Of a DNA stretch of 64,000 nucleotides, positions 40,622 through 50,266 are shown piece after piece; the first letter of the stretch is position 1; the number at the start of each line of letters is the position of its first letter. A program made the position numbers and the translations under genes. A model generated the notes under the pieces. It worked only from the letters and a program-made list of their open reading frames with translations. It did no database searches and was not told the origin of the DNA. The stretch is from CAVVSD01 sp963837655 (GTDB lineage Bacteria > Actinomycetota > Thermoleophilia > Solirubrobacterales > Solirubrobacteraceae): positions 62,001 through 126,000 of the forward strand of contig CAWIOK010000005.1 of the NCBI GenBank assembly GCA_963837655.1, written 5' to 3'.

Positions 40622-41305
40622 GTGCTCCGCGTCGTCGTCGCCTTCCTGCTCCTCATGGCCGTCGGTGCCTCACCTGCGGAGGCGGCGTGGCGCTGGCCGC
40701 TGCGGGGTGAGGTGCGGCGGCCGTTCGCCGTGACGGCGGATCAGCCGTACGCCGCCGGGCAGCATCGCGGGGTCGATCTCGCCGCGCGCCCCGGCAGCGC
40801 GGTGCGCTCGGTCTGCGCCGGCCGCGTGCGATTCGCCGGACGCATCGGCAGGTCCGGTGGTGTGATCAGCGTCCGCTGTGGCGCGCTGGTGGCGACCTAC
40901 CTGGAGCTCGGGGCGGTGCGCGCCGTGCGCGGCAAGCGCGTCGGCGCGGGTGCACTGGTCGGGACTGCCGGCCCTGCGGCGCACCTGCACCTCGGTGCGC
41001 GGGACCTGCGCAGTCGGCGCTACGTCGACCCGCTCACGCTGCTGCGCGCGCCGCGGGCGCCGAGGCTCGGCCCGGCCCCGGACGGGTCGCCGCTCCCGCG
41101 GCCGTCCCGCCCGGTGCCGCCCCCGCGCGTCGCGCCGGTCCCGTCACGGGTGCCGACCGGCGTCCCGGTCGTCGTGTGGGCCGGCCTGGCGCTCGTCGCC
41201 GCGGCGCTGCCCGTCGGCGGGCTGGTCGTCCGTCACAGGTCGCGGCAGCGGACCTCGTGGACGTCGACGAGCCCCGCGATCCGGTGGACGAGGAGCTCGC
41301 GATGA
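40622..41305 (+). CDS. LytM/M23-like peptidase domain protein, probably degenerate
   Basis: 227 residues from GTG 40622, giving signal peptide VLRVVVAFLLLMAVGASPAEA. The M23 domain shows QHRGVDLAARPGSAVRSVCA (HxxxD zinc ligands) and AAHLHLGARD (HxH). The middle catalytic motif, usually YxHL, reads ATYLELG: the His is Glu. This suggests an inactive LytM activator rather than an endopeptidase. A Pro-rich stretch and a C-terminal TM (VWAGLALVAAALPVGGLV) follow. The last 73 bases overlap a convergent gene. Confidence 0.75.
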   Translation: MLRVVVAFLLLMAVGASPAEAAWRWPLRGEVRRPFAVTADQPYAAGQHRGVDLAARPGSAVRSVCAGRVRFAGRIGRSGGVISVRCGALVATYLELGAVRAVRGKRVGAGALVGTAGPAAHLHLGARDLRSRRYVDPLTLLRAPRAPRLGPAPDGSPLPRPSRPVPPPRVAPVPSRVPTGVPVVVWAGLALVAAALPVGGLVVRHRSRQRTSWTSTSPAIRWTRSSR

Positions 41306-41502
41306 CGCTGGTCGACCTCGACCGACAGATCGAGCTCAGCGGTGCCGTCCGTTCGCCCACGGGCGTAGGTCAGCGCGACGACGACGCCGCATCTGCGCGC
41401 GCACGTGGCCGTGACGCGGGCTGGAATGTCGTCGCTGTCGCTGCAGGTGAGCGTGATGCGGCAGAGGCGGTGCAGCGGTGCGGTGGCGGGGATGACGAGC
41501 AT
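41233..41502 (-). CDS. ACT-like small protein resembling acetohydroxyacid synthase regulatory subunit
   Basis: 89 residues from ATG 41502, preceded by AGGAG with 8-base spacing. The beta-alpha-beta-beta-alpha-beta pattern and the end HRIAGLVDVHEVRC resemble the ACT domain of IlvM-like subunits (E. coli IlvM ends SQLNKLVDVAHVAIC). N-terminal strand HRLCRITLTCSDSDD and helix IPARVTATCARRCGVVV also fit. No ilvB-like large subunit lies in the window, so the partner is unknown. Overlaps the M23 gene end on the other strand by 73 bases. Confidence 0.6.
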   Translation of the reverse strand: MLVIPATAPLHRLCRITLTCSDSDDIPARVTATCARRCGVVVALTYARGRTDGTAELDLSVEVDQRHRELLVHRIAGLVDVHEVRCRDL

Positions 41503-41683
41503 GTCGGGGCTCCTGTCGTCCCCGAGCCCGTGGTCGCCGTCCCGCCGCAGGCTCGAGGATCGAGCCTGCGGCACCGGGATCTCCCCGGTGTGCAGGTATC
41601 AGTGGCGAATGATGATGCGGACGGACACTCGCACGAGATCGTAGCCGCCCATGGCCTTGCCCGCGAGTAGCCTCGGGCGCTCG

Positions 41684-43198
<1,515 letters not shown>

Positions 43199-43251
43199 TG
43201 GATGGCCGATCCCACGACCCCCACACCGGCGACCGCGAGATCGACCATCGC

Positions 43252-44001
43252 ATGATCGACTCGCATACCCATCTGGCGTTCGCCAACGAGAGCGACGAGG
43301 AGCTCGTCGGGGCGGCCCGGGAGGCCGGTGTCACGCGGATGCTCACGGTCGGGATCGACGCCGAGAGCTGCCGCCAGGCACTCGAGGAGAGCGAGCGCTT
43401 CGAGGGGGTGTGGGCCGCGATCGGTCGCCATCCCAACGCGGCGACAGGCTTCACGGACGCCGACCTCGAGGAGCTGCGCGAGCTGGCGCGGCACCCCCGG
43501 TGCGCGGCGATCGGGGAGACCGGGCTGGACTTCTTCCGCAAGGGTGCCCCTCGGGAGGACCAGGAGCGCGCGTTCCGGGGGCAGATCGAGCTCGCGCGGG
43601 AGACGGCGAAGCCGCTCGTCATCCACTCGCGCGAGGCTGAGGACGCCACCATCGAGCTGTTGGGCGCCCACGCGGACGGCGTCGACGTGATCCTGCACTG
43701 CTTCTCGATGCCGTCGCGGATCGAGGAATGCGTGGAGCGCGGGTGGTGGATCTCGTTCGCCGGCAACGTCACCTACCCGGCCAACGAGGCGCTGGCCGCG
43801 GCGGTTCCCCACGTGCCGGGCGAGCGGCTGCTCGTGGAGACCGACGCCCCGTGGCTGAGCCCGCAGCCCGTCCGCAAGCAGCGCAACCAGCCCGCGTACG
43901 TCGTGCACACCGCGCGATTCGTCGCCGAGCGCCGCGGCGTCTCCTACGACGAGCTCGACGCCACGGTCGGGGCGACCGCCGCCGCGCTGCTGCGATGGTG
44001 A
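43252..44001 (+). CDS. TatD family metal-dependent DNase
   Basis: 249 residues from ATG 43252 (MIDSHTHLAFANESDEELVG). Metal ligands: SHTH, the Glu in IGETGLDFFRKGAPREDQ, IHSREAEDATIELL, VILHCFSMPSRIEECV and the final Asp in VETDAPWLSPQPVRKQRN. A GTG at 43198 overlaps the metG stop (TAGTG) in the same frame and would add 18 residues; ATG is favoured by family start. Likely 3'-5' DNase/RNase involved in DNA repair or RNA turnover. Confidence 0.93.
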   Translation: MIDSHTHLAFANESDEELVGAAREAGVTRMLTVGIDAESCRQALEESERFEGVWAAIGRHPNAATGFTDADLEELRELARHPRCAAIGETGLDFFRKGAPREDQERAFRGQIELARETAKPLVIHSREAEDATIELLGAHADGVDVILHCFSMPSRIEECVERGWWISFAGNVTYPANEALAAAVPHVPGERLLVETDAPWLSPQPVRKQRNQPAYVVHTARFVAERRGVSYDELDATVGATAAALLRW

Positions 44002-44834
44002 CGCAGCCGAGTCTGCGCAGGCTGGCCGAGTTCGAGGTCCGGCCCAAGCGCGACCTCGGCCAGAACTTCCTGATCGACTCGAACATCCTCGGGGTCATCG
44101 ACCGGGCCGCGGAGCTCACCACCGACGATGTCGTCCTGGAGATCGGCGGTGGCCTGGGCGTGCTGTCCGAGCACCTCGCGCCGCTGTCGCGCCACGTGCA
44201 CGTCGTGGAGATCGACCGCGCGCTGGAGGCGCCGCTGCGCGAGGCGCTGGAGGCCCACCCGAACACCACGCTGCACATCGCCGACGCCCTCGACCTCGAC
44301 CTGACCGCGCTGGACCCGCTGCCGACGAAGGTCGTCGCGAACCTGCCGTACGGGATCGCCGCGACGGCCATCCTGCGGACGGTCGAGGATCTGCCGGGCG
44401 TGGAGCGGTGGGTGGCGATGGTGCAGAAGGAGGTCGGCCAGCGCTTCGCGGCCAAGGCGGGGACCGACGCCTACGGCGTGCCGTCCGTGCTGGCCCAGCT
44501 GTCCTGCGACGTGCGGGTCCTGCGGCCCGTGTCGCGGACGGTGTTCCATCCGGTCCCCAATGTCGACTCGGTGCTCGTCGGGCTTGTGCGGACGGGCCCG
44601 CCCGTGGACCCGGCGCTGCGCGCGTTCGTGCAGGCGGCGTTCGCGCACCGCCGCAAGGCGCTCGGGCGCTCGCTGGTGCTCGCGGCCGGCGGGAAGGCCG
44701 CCCTGGAGCTTCCGCCCGACGCGCGCGACCGCGTCCGTGCGGCCCTGCCGGCGCTCGGTCACCCGGCCGACGCGCGCGCGGAGCGCCTGTCGCCGGAGGA
44801 CTTCAGGGCCTTGTGGGAGAAGCTGACCACGTGA
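43995..44834 (+). CDS. rsmA: 16S rRNA dimethyladenosine transferase (KsgA)
   Basis: 279 residues. Dimethylates A1518/A1519 of 16S rRNA. FEVRPKRDLGQNFLIDSNIL, SAM motif VVLEIGGGLGVLSEHLAPLS, VVEIDRALEAPLREAL, catalytic KVVANLPYGIAATAIL, and HPVPNVDSVLVGLVRTGPP with the C-terminal HRRKALGRSL. ATG 43995 lies within the end of tatD; GTG 43998 is equally possible (GTGA overlap). Coupled to ispE downstream. Confidence 0.95.
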   Translation: MVTQPSLRRLAEFEVRPKRDLGQNFLIDSNILGVIDRAAELTTDDVVLEIGGGLGVLSEHLAPLSRHVHVVEIDRALEAPLREALEAHPNTTLHIADALDLDLTALDPLPTKVVANLPYGIAATAILRTVEDLPGVERWVAMVQKEVGQRFAAKAGTDAYGVPSVLAQLSCDVRVLRPVSRTVFHPVPNVDSVLVGLVRTGPPVDPALRAFVQAAFAHRRKALGRSLVLAAGGKAALELPPDARDRVRAALPALGHPADARAERLSPEDFRALWEKLTT

Positions 44835-45739
44835 CCGTGCTGCATGCCCGCGCGCCGGCGAAGATCAACCTCTACCTGATGGTCGGGCCGGTGCGCCCGC
44901 TGGACGGGCGCCACGAGCTCGTCAGCGTCATGGACACCATCTCGCTCGCCGACGACCTCGTGCTCGAGCAGGCCGACGGCGACGCGGACGAGGTCGTGTG
45001 CCCCGGCGTCGAGGGCCCGAATCTCGTCGGCGGCGCGGTCGACGCGTTCCGGGCGCGGACGGGCTGGGACGGCGGGCCGGTGCGGATCACGGTCACCAAG
45101 CGGATCCCGGTCGCCGGCGGCATGGCGGGCGGGTCCGCGGACGCGGCAGCGGCGCTGCGGCTGCTCGCCGCCCATGCCGGCACCGGCGACGACGCGCTGC
45201 TGGAGGACATCGCCGCGACGCTCGGCGCGGACGTGCCCAGCCAGGTTCGCGGCGGACGGGTCCTCGCGACGGGCGCGGGCGAGCAGCTGGAGCCCGCCGC
45301 GCCCGGTCGGGCCTACGGGGTGCTCGTCCTGCCGGTCGACGCCGCGTTGTCGACTGCCGCGGTCTACGCACAGGCCGACCGCGGCACGCTGAGCACGACC
45401 GCGGAGCTCGCGCAGGCGCGCGAGCGGCTGCGCGCGCGCGACGTCCTCCCCGACGCGGTCCGCAACGACCTCCAGGCGCCCGCCAGGGCGCTGTGTCCCG
45501 CGATCGACGTCGCCCTCGCCGAGGCCGCGTCGGTGGGCGCCGACGAGATCGTGGTGTCCGGATCGGGGCCGACGGTCCTGGGCCTGTTCCCCGGGGCAGG
45601 CGGATCGGAGCGGGCCGTCGCGGCAGCACGCGAGCTGGCCGGGCGGCGTCCCTCCCCGATCGCCGCCGCGCCCGTGCCCGCCGGGTGGGGCGCGGTCGAC
45701 GTCATGGCCGTGCGTCACACTGCGGGGGACGCACGATGA
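44831..45739 (+). CDS. ispE: 4-diphosphocytidyl-2-C-methyl-D-erythritol kinase
   Basis: 302 residues, GHMP kinase of the MEP isoprenoid pathway. ARAPAKINLYLMVGPVRPLD at the start, the ATP loop IPVAGGMAGGSADAAAALRL, LGADVPSQVRGGRVLATGAG, and the end VVSGSGPTVLGLFP. GTG start overlaps the rsmA stop (GTGA). Its stop overlaps the next small membrane gene (ATGA). Confidence 0.95.
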   Translation: MTVLHARAPAKINLYLMVGPVRPLDGRHELVSVMDTISLADDLVLEQADGDADEVVCPGVEGPNLVGGAVDAFRARTGWDGGPVRITVTKRIPVAGGMAGGSADAAAALRLLAAHAGTGDDALLEDIAATLGADVPSQVRGGRVLATGAGEQLEPAAPGRAYGVLVLPVDAALSTAAVYAQADRGTLSTTAELAQARERLRARDVLPDAVRNDLQAPARALCPAIDVALAEAASVGADEIVVSGSGPTVLGLFPGAGGSERAVAAARELAGRRPSPIAAAPVPAGWGAVDVMAVRHTAGDAR

Positions 45740-45957
45740 GCAACGAGACGATCATCTACGTGGTCGCTGCGGGCTGCGGCGCCCTGGCCCTGATCGCCTG
45801 GCTCGGGCTGTTCGTGGCGCCGGCATGGCGCTCCTACAGCCACTGGTGGGAGCGGATCGCCGCGACCTTCCTCACGCTGTACGTGCTGGCTGCGCTGCTC
45901 GTCATCGGCGGCCTCGGAGGGGTGCTCATCGCGTACTACTGGGACGGTTCCGCCTAG
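45736..45957 (+). CDS. Small two-TM membrane protein
   Basis: 73 residues. Two hydrophobic helices, IIYVVAAGCGALALIAWLGL (about 6-25) and FLTLYVLAALLVIGGLGGVL (about 45-64), separated by a Trp/Arg-rich loop WRSYSHWWERIA. ATG overlaps the ispE stop (ATGA), so it is clearly translated with ispE. No family recognised. Confidence 0.75.
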   Translation: MSNETIIYVVAAGCGALALIAWLGLFVAPAWRSYSHWWERIAATFLTLYVLAALLVIGGLGGVLIAYYWDGSA

Positions 45958-45968
45958 CGCCGGCCCAC

Positions 45969-46003
45969 ACGGTCGGAGCACCGGAAGATGGTGCTCAGAC
46001 CGT
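45969..46003 (+). terminator. Long inverted repeat between ispE operon and pucR
   Basis: ACGGTC-G-GAGCACC pairs with GGTGCTC-A-GACCGT: 13 bp with one mismatch and a 7-base loop. It lies 12 bases after the small membrane gene and ends 6 bases before the pucR -10 (TAGCCT 46010-46015), so it may be a terminator, an operator, or both. Confidence 0.5.
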
Positions 46004-46009
46004 CCCCTA

Positions 46010-46015
46010 TAGCCT
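46010..46015 (+). promoter_or_regulatory. -10 element TAGCCT for leaderless pucR-type regulator
   Basis: TAGCCT ends 7 bases before ATG 46023. Confidence 0.5.
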
Positions 46016-46022
46016 GGAGCGG

Positions 46023-47264
46023 ATGCCCTCGCCCGCCTCAGAGACGCCCGACACGGTCGATCTCGACGCTCTCGACGTCATCTCCGATGCCGTCGCGATG
46101 GGCCGCGGGCTGCCGGAGGTCGTGCGTGCCGCGGCCAAGGTCCTCGATGCCAGCCTCGTCCTCGCCGACCGGGCGGGCGCCGTCCTGGCGGTCGCCGCGC
46201 GCAGCAGCGCGGATGAGCGATCGCTCATGACCGAGGGCCGCGAGGACGTGGAGACCGTCGACCTGCGCGTCGCCGGCCAGGGCGTCGGCACCCTGCGGAT
46301 GCGGGCACGCAGCCCGGTGCTTCCCGTGGTCCTCCGACTGGTCGCGATCCTGCTGGCGTCGGAGGTGGAGCGCGTCCGCGCGCCGCAGCGAGCGTCCCAG
46401 GAGGCGACGACCGCCTTCCTGCACGCGACGCTCGCCGGCGAGCTGACCGATCGGGCGAACGTCCTCGCGCGCGGCGCGGAGATCGGCCTGGCCCTCGAGG
46501 ACGGCGCGACGGTCATCGTCGCGCGCGCCCGTGCGCTGGCTCCGGTCGAGGAGGGCTGGCGAGCACGCGTGCTCGCGGCCGCCGAGCGCGGGGCACGCGC
46601 CGCGGCGCCCGGCGCCGCCGCCGCGCTCACCGACCGTGAGACGTCGCGGGCCGAGGTCGTCATCGTGGTGCCAGGCGTCGACGAGGGGCACAGCCGCCGC
46701 ACCGCCGACGCCGTCCTCCGCGAGCTTCAGGCCGCCCTGCCCGGTCACACCTTCGCGGTCGGTCGCAGCCGCCCGGCGATCGACCCGCTCGAGCTGCCGC
46801 GCGCCGGCAACGAGGCGCTGCTGGCCGCCAACGTCGCCGGAGGCGAGCCGCAGGTCCCGGTCCTCGCGTTCGAGGAGACGGGCGCCTACCGCCTGCTCCT
46901 GTCGGCGATGAGCGAGGACCCGGCCGAGCTGCAGCGGTTCTACGCGGAGACCGTCGAGCCGCTGGTCGCCTACGACGAGCAGTACGAGACCGATCTGGTG
47001 CAGACCGTCGAGGCCTTCCTCGACAACGACGGCAACGTCGCAGGCACCGCCCAGAAGCTCTTCACCCACCGCCACACGATCCGCTACCGCCTCGAGCGCG
47101 TGCGCGAGCTGTCCGGGCTCGACGTCGGCTCGACGGACGGCCGCGAGAAGCTGTCGCTGGGCCTGAAGGCGATGCGCGTCCTCGGCGTCGCGACGCCGGC
47201 CGGCCGCGTCAGCGAGGCCCGTGGAGCGGGCAGCCGCGTCACCGGGCGCAAGCCCCGCGAATAG
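46023..47264 (+). CDS. PucR family transcriptional regulator
   Basis: 413 residues. N-terminal GAF-like sensor (LPEVVRAAAKVLDASLVLAD, RAGAVLAVAARSSADERSLM), a GGDEF-like middle domain without GGDEF, and the C-terminal PucR helix-turn-helix: YETDLVQTVEAFLDNDGNVA GTAQKLFTHRHTIRYRLERV with the conserved N-VAGTAQKLFTHRHTIRYRL. The gene has its own leaderless promoter and a large inverted repeat just upstream that could be its operator. Ligand unknown. Confidence 0.88.
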   Translation: MPSPASETPDTVDLDALDVISDAVAMGRGLPEVVRAAAKVLDASLVLADRAGAVLAVAARSSADERSLMTEGREDVETVDLRVAGQGVGTLRMRARSPVLPVVLRLVAILLASEVERVRAPQRASQEATTAFLHATLAGELTDRANVLARGAEIGLALEDGATVIVARARALAPVEEGWRARVLAAAERGARAAAPGAAAALTDRETSRAEVVIVVPGVDEGHSRRTADAVLRELQAALPGHTFAVGRSRPAIDPLELPRAGNEALLAANVAGGEPQVPVLAFEETGAYRLLLSAMSEDPAELQRFYAETVEPLVAYDEQYETDLVQTVEAFLDNDGNVAGTAQKLFTHRHTIRYRLERVRELSGLDVGSTDGREKLSLGLKAMRVLGVATPAGRVSEARGAGSRVTGRKPRE

Positions 47265-47277
47265 GTAGGTATCTGAG

Positions 47278-47298
47278 CGTCAACGCGCCAGGTTGACG
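47278..47298 (+). terminator. Hairpin after pucR-type gene
   Basis: CGTCAAC-GCGCCAG-GTTGACG, perfect 7-bp stem, 13 bases after the stop. No T-run. Confidence 0.4.
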
Positions 47299-47485
47299 GA
47301 CCGCGGTGGATCGTGAGGCCACCGGACGACGGCACCTGTTTTCGGTGCATAGTGACGTCGTCAAGCGTTCTCGGCGAATCGCCGATGAACGCCCCGTGGA
47401 GCCCACGCAGCACGCGAGCGCATCACCCTCCGAGCGGACGCATGACCGACGGCGCAGCGGCGTGCACCCGGAGAGGATCGGCTTC

Positions 47486-48929
47486 GTGCGACGTCACCTG
47501 CCCGTGCTCGTGGGATTCCTGTGTGCTGCCGCGCTCGTCACCGCGTCGCTCATCGCGATGTACCGCGATGTCATTCCTTTCCGCGACTGGCCGACCTTCG
47601 GCGCCGCCGGCTCGGTGGGCGAGCAGGTCATCGCGCAGCGCGTCGCGCCCCGCATCGAGCCGGCCGGAGGCCTGCGCGGACCCGGCGAGGGCACGGTCGT
47701 GCCCGCAGCGATCCTGACGCCTGCCCTGCGCGTCGGCGCGAGCACGCCCGCCGAGTCCGCCGCCGGGGGGACGACGGAGTCGCCCACCCGCGGCGTCCAG
47801 ACCTCCGGCGACGCCGACGGGGACGGCCTCAACGACGCCAGCGAGAAGCGCCTCGGCACGCGCGCCCACAAGGCCGACACCGACGGCGACGGCATGCCGG
47901 ACGGCTGGGAGGCACGCCACGGCCTCAACCCGCTCGTCGCCTCCGACGCGTCCGCCGACGCCGACTCCGACGGCCTCACGAACCGCACCGAGTACGTCGT
48001 GGATCGCGACCCGCACATGGCCGACACCAACGGCGACGGCATCCCCGACGGCGACGACGACCTCGACGGCGACGGTGTCCCGAACGCCGTCGAGCAGGCG
48101 CTCTCCCTCAACCCGGCCAAGCGCGCGAGCATCGGCGCGCTGTCCGATGGCGATCGCGACACCGACCACGACGGCCTTCCGAACGCCACCGAGCTGCGTC
48201 TCGGGCTCGACCCCGCGCGCGCCGACACGACCGGCATGCCCGACGGCCAGGTCGACTCCGATGGTGACGGCCTCTCCAACGAGGTCGAGATCGCGCTCGG
48301 GCTGGATCCCCTCCCGCGCGTCGACCGGCGACATCCCCGACGGCGACGCGGACGCGGACGCCGACGGCCTCTCCAACGCTCTGGAGATCGAGCTGGGCCT
48401 GAACCCCGCGAAGACCGACAGCGACGACGATGGCGTGGCCGACGGCGCCGAGGACACCGACGGCGACGGCGTCTCCAACGCCGACGAGCTCACGGCGCAC
48501 ACCGACCCGGCGAAGGCCGACGCGCCCGTGAAGGAGAAGCCCGCCACGGAGGACGAGCCGGCGACCGAGGAGCCGGCGACGCCCGACACCCCCGCAACGG
48601 ACCAGACGCCCGCGACCGAGAAGCCCGCGGTCGAGAAGCCGGTGGCGAAGCCCCCGCACCGCCACCACCTGCGCGACCCGAGCGCGAAGAAGGAGTCCGA
48701 GCGGCCCTCGTCGCAGACGACGCCGGCGCAGCCCGCGCCCGAGACAGCCCCGACGACGACCACCGAGACCACGCCCGCGCCGGCCACCACGACCGACCAG
48801 CAGCCCGCACCGGCCACGACGACCGAGCAGCCGGCCGCCACGACCGCGCCTGCCGAGACCATGCCGCAGCCCGACGCGACCGGCGCCGAGTCGGCCGCCA
48901 CGGGCGGCGAGGCCGCCCCGGAGGCCTGA
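47486..48929 (+). CDS. Calcium-repeat (TSP type 3-like) surface protein with a frameshift
   Basis: GTG 47486 (VRRHLPVLVGFLCAAALVTA, one TM; GGAGAGG upstream) starts a protein with many DxDxDGxxD repeats (DADGDGLNDASEKRLGT, DTDGDGMPDGWEARHGL, DTNGDGIPDGDDDLDGDGVP). The frame breaks at the C run 48308-48311; removing one C restores GLDPSRASTGDIPDGDADAD in the third frame, which continues the repeats and ends at 48929 with a Thr/Pro/Glu-rich tail. An unshifted reading would fuse Arg-rich noise to the next gene. Either a real mutation, phase variation or an assembly error. Confidence 0.72.
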
Positions 48930-48949
48930 GCCTGGAATCCTCCCGGGCC

Positions 48950-49741
48950 ATGGCGCTCGGGATCATCACCGGCTCGGGGACCTACGCTCTGCCCGGCATG
49001 GAGTCGTCGGGCCGCGAGGTCGTCGCGACCCGCTTCGGCGAGACGGAGGTCACGCGTGGGCGCTTCGCCGGTCAGGACGTGCTGCACGTCTCGCGCCATC
49101 GCGACGACCACGAGCGCGTCTCGCACCAGGTGACCCACCGGGCCAACGTCGTCGCGCTGCAGGAGCTCGGCGCCCGAGCGGTGCTCGGGGTCACGGTGTG
49201 CGGCGCGACCGACCCGACGCTCGGGCTCGGCGAGCTCATCGTCTTCGACGACCTGCACTTCCTGGCCAACCGCCTGGCCGACGGCTCGCTCTGCACGCTG
49301 CACGACCGGCCGGGCGCGCCCGGGCGGGGGCACTGGGTGTTCGAGGATCCGTTCTCAGAGCCGCTGCGCGCCGCGCTGCTGGCCGGGGCACGGGAGCGCG
49401 GCCACGCCGTCCGCGACGGCGGGTGCTACGGGCACGTCGACGGCCCGCGCTTCAACACCAAGGCCGAGATCCGCTCGCTGCGCGCGGTGGGCGTGAGCGC
49501 GGTGAGCCAGACGGCGGGACCCGAGATGACGCTGTGCGGTGAAGCCGGCCTGCCGTACGGCCTGCTGGGCTATGTCACCGACTACGCCAACGGCGTCGCC
49601 GAGGACGCGACGCCGGTCGAGACGCTCATGCGCCTCCTGCGCGAGAGCGGGGCGACGCTGGCCGACACGCTCGCCGCGGCGGTCGCCCGCATCGACCTCG
49701 ACGCGGTCCCGCCGGTCGGGACGCAGATCGCGTGGGACTAG
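48950..49741 (+). CDS. Purine nucleoside/MTA phosphorylase family protein
   Basis: 263 residues. Begins MALGIITGSGTYALPGMESS, with phosphate loop GSG, SRHRDDHERVSHQVTHRANV, VCGATDPTLGLGELIVFDD, GCYGHVDGPRFNTKAEIRSL, SAVSQTAGPEMTLCGEAGLP and YVTDYANGV. This is the PNP/MTAP trimeric class; SQTAGPEMTL resembles the MTAP specificity loop. ATG 48950 chosen at the family start. Its frame is the same as the unshifted frame of the preceding gene, so a single long open frame is misleading. Confidence 0.85.
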   Translation: MALGIITGSGTYALPGMESSGREVVATRFGETEVTRGRFAGQDVLHVSRHRDDHERVSHQVTHRANVVALQELGARAVLGVTVCGATDPTLGLGELIVFDDLHFLANRLADGSLCTLHDRPGAPGRGHWVFEDPFSEPLRAALLAGARERGHAVRDGGCYGHVDGPRFNTKAEIRSLRAVGVSAVSQTAGPEMTLCGEAGLPYGLLGYVTDYANGVAEDATPVETLMRLLRESGATLADTLAAAVARIDLDAVPPVGTQIAWD

Positions 49742-49777
49742 TGTCGGACGAGTCGACCAGGAAGGGGACACCGGGAC

Positions 49778-50113
49778 ATGGACCGAGACGACGACGTCGT
49801 ACGTGAAGAGGAGGAAGCGGCCGCTGCCGAGGCGCGCGCGATCGGAGGCAGGCCCGAGGAGAGCCCGCTGGATTCCGATCCCGACCGCTTCGACGGCGAG
49901 CGCGGTGAGGCGTTCCGTGCGGTCGAGGAGGGCGGCGGCGGCGAGGCCGAGGGCTTCGAGCAGGCGGAGTCCCTGCTCATCGAGCACGCGACCGAGTGGC
50001 AGCAGTCCACGCCGGGCGTCGACGCGGAGCGCACCAGCGAGGACGAGCGCGCGTTCGAGACGCGCGACAACTACGGCGATGCCGACGACTCGGAGCCCGA
50101 CGCCGACGGCTAG
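49778..50113 (+). CDS. Acidic low-complexity protein, unknown
   Basis: 111 residues, strongly acidic: MDRDDDVVREEEEAAAAEAR, PEESPLDSDPDRFDGERGEA, EHATEWQQSTPGVDAERTSE and an acidic end. Probably disordered with one helix. A ribosome-like AGGAAGGGGA lies upstream of ATG. Codon use fits. It sits just before a minus-strand tRNA-Gln. No family recognised. Confidence 0.6.
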   Translation: MDRDDDVVREEEEAAAAEARAIGGRPEESPLDSDPDRFDGERGEAFRAVEEGGGGEAEGFEQAESLLIEHATEWQQSTPGVDAERTSEDERAFETRDNYGDADDSEPDADG

Positions 50114-50131
50114 GCGCGCGCGCCAGACGAG

Positions 50132-50203
50132 TTGGGGAGCAGGGATTCGAACCCCGGATTCGCGGACCAAAACCGCGCGTGTTGCCAGTTACACCACTCC
50201 CCA
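50132..50203 (-). tRNA. tRNA-Gln (anticodon TTG)
   Basis: Minus strand, 72 bases. Acceptor stem TGGGGAG/CTCCCCA with discriminator A; anticodon stem CGCGG/CCGCG around the loop TTTTGGT, giving anticodon TTG; T-arm with loop TTCGAAT. The CCA end is not encoded. Sits between convergent-looking genes; no integrase or attachment repeat seen beside it. Confidence 0.93.
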
Positions 50204-50253
50204 GCGGAGACCAGCGTAATCCGGTGGGCGACGCGATCGCGGACGACCGAGCC

Positions 50254-50259
50254 TACGAT
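50254..50259 (+). promoter_or_regulatory. -10 element TACGAT for leaderless glmU
   Basis: TACGAT ends 7 bases before ATG 50267. Confidence 0.45.
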
Positions 50260-50266
50260 GGCGGGC

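Noticed and set aside
47306..49741. Single 811-codon fusion of calcium-repeat protein and MTA phosphorylase
   Set aside because: The middle is out-of-frame Arg-rich noise; a one-base shift separates two ordinary genes.
50132..50203. tRNA-Gln as an integration site of a mobile element
   Set aside because: No integrase, no direct repeat of the tRNA end and normal housekeeping genes on both sides.
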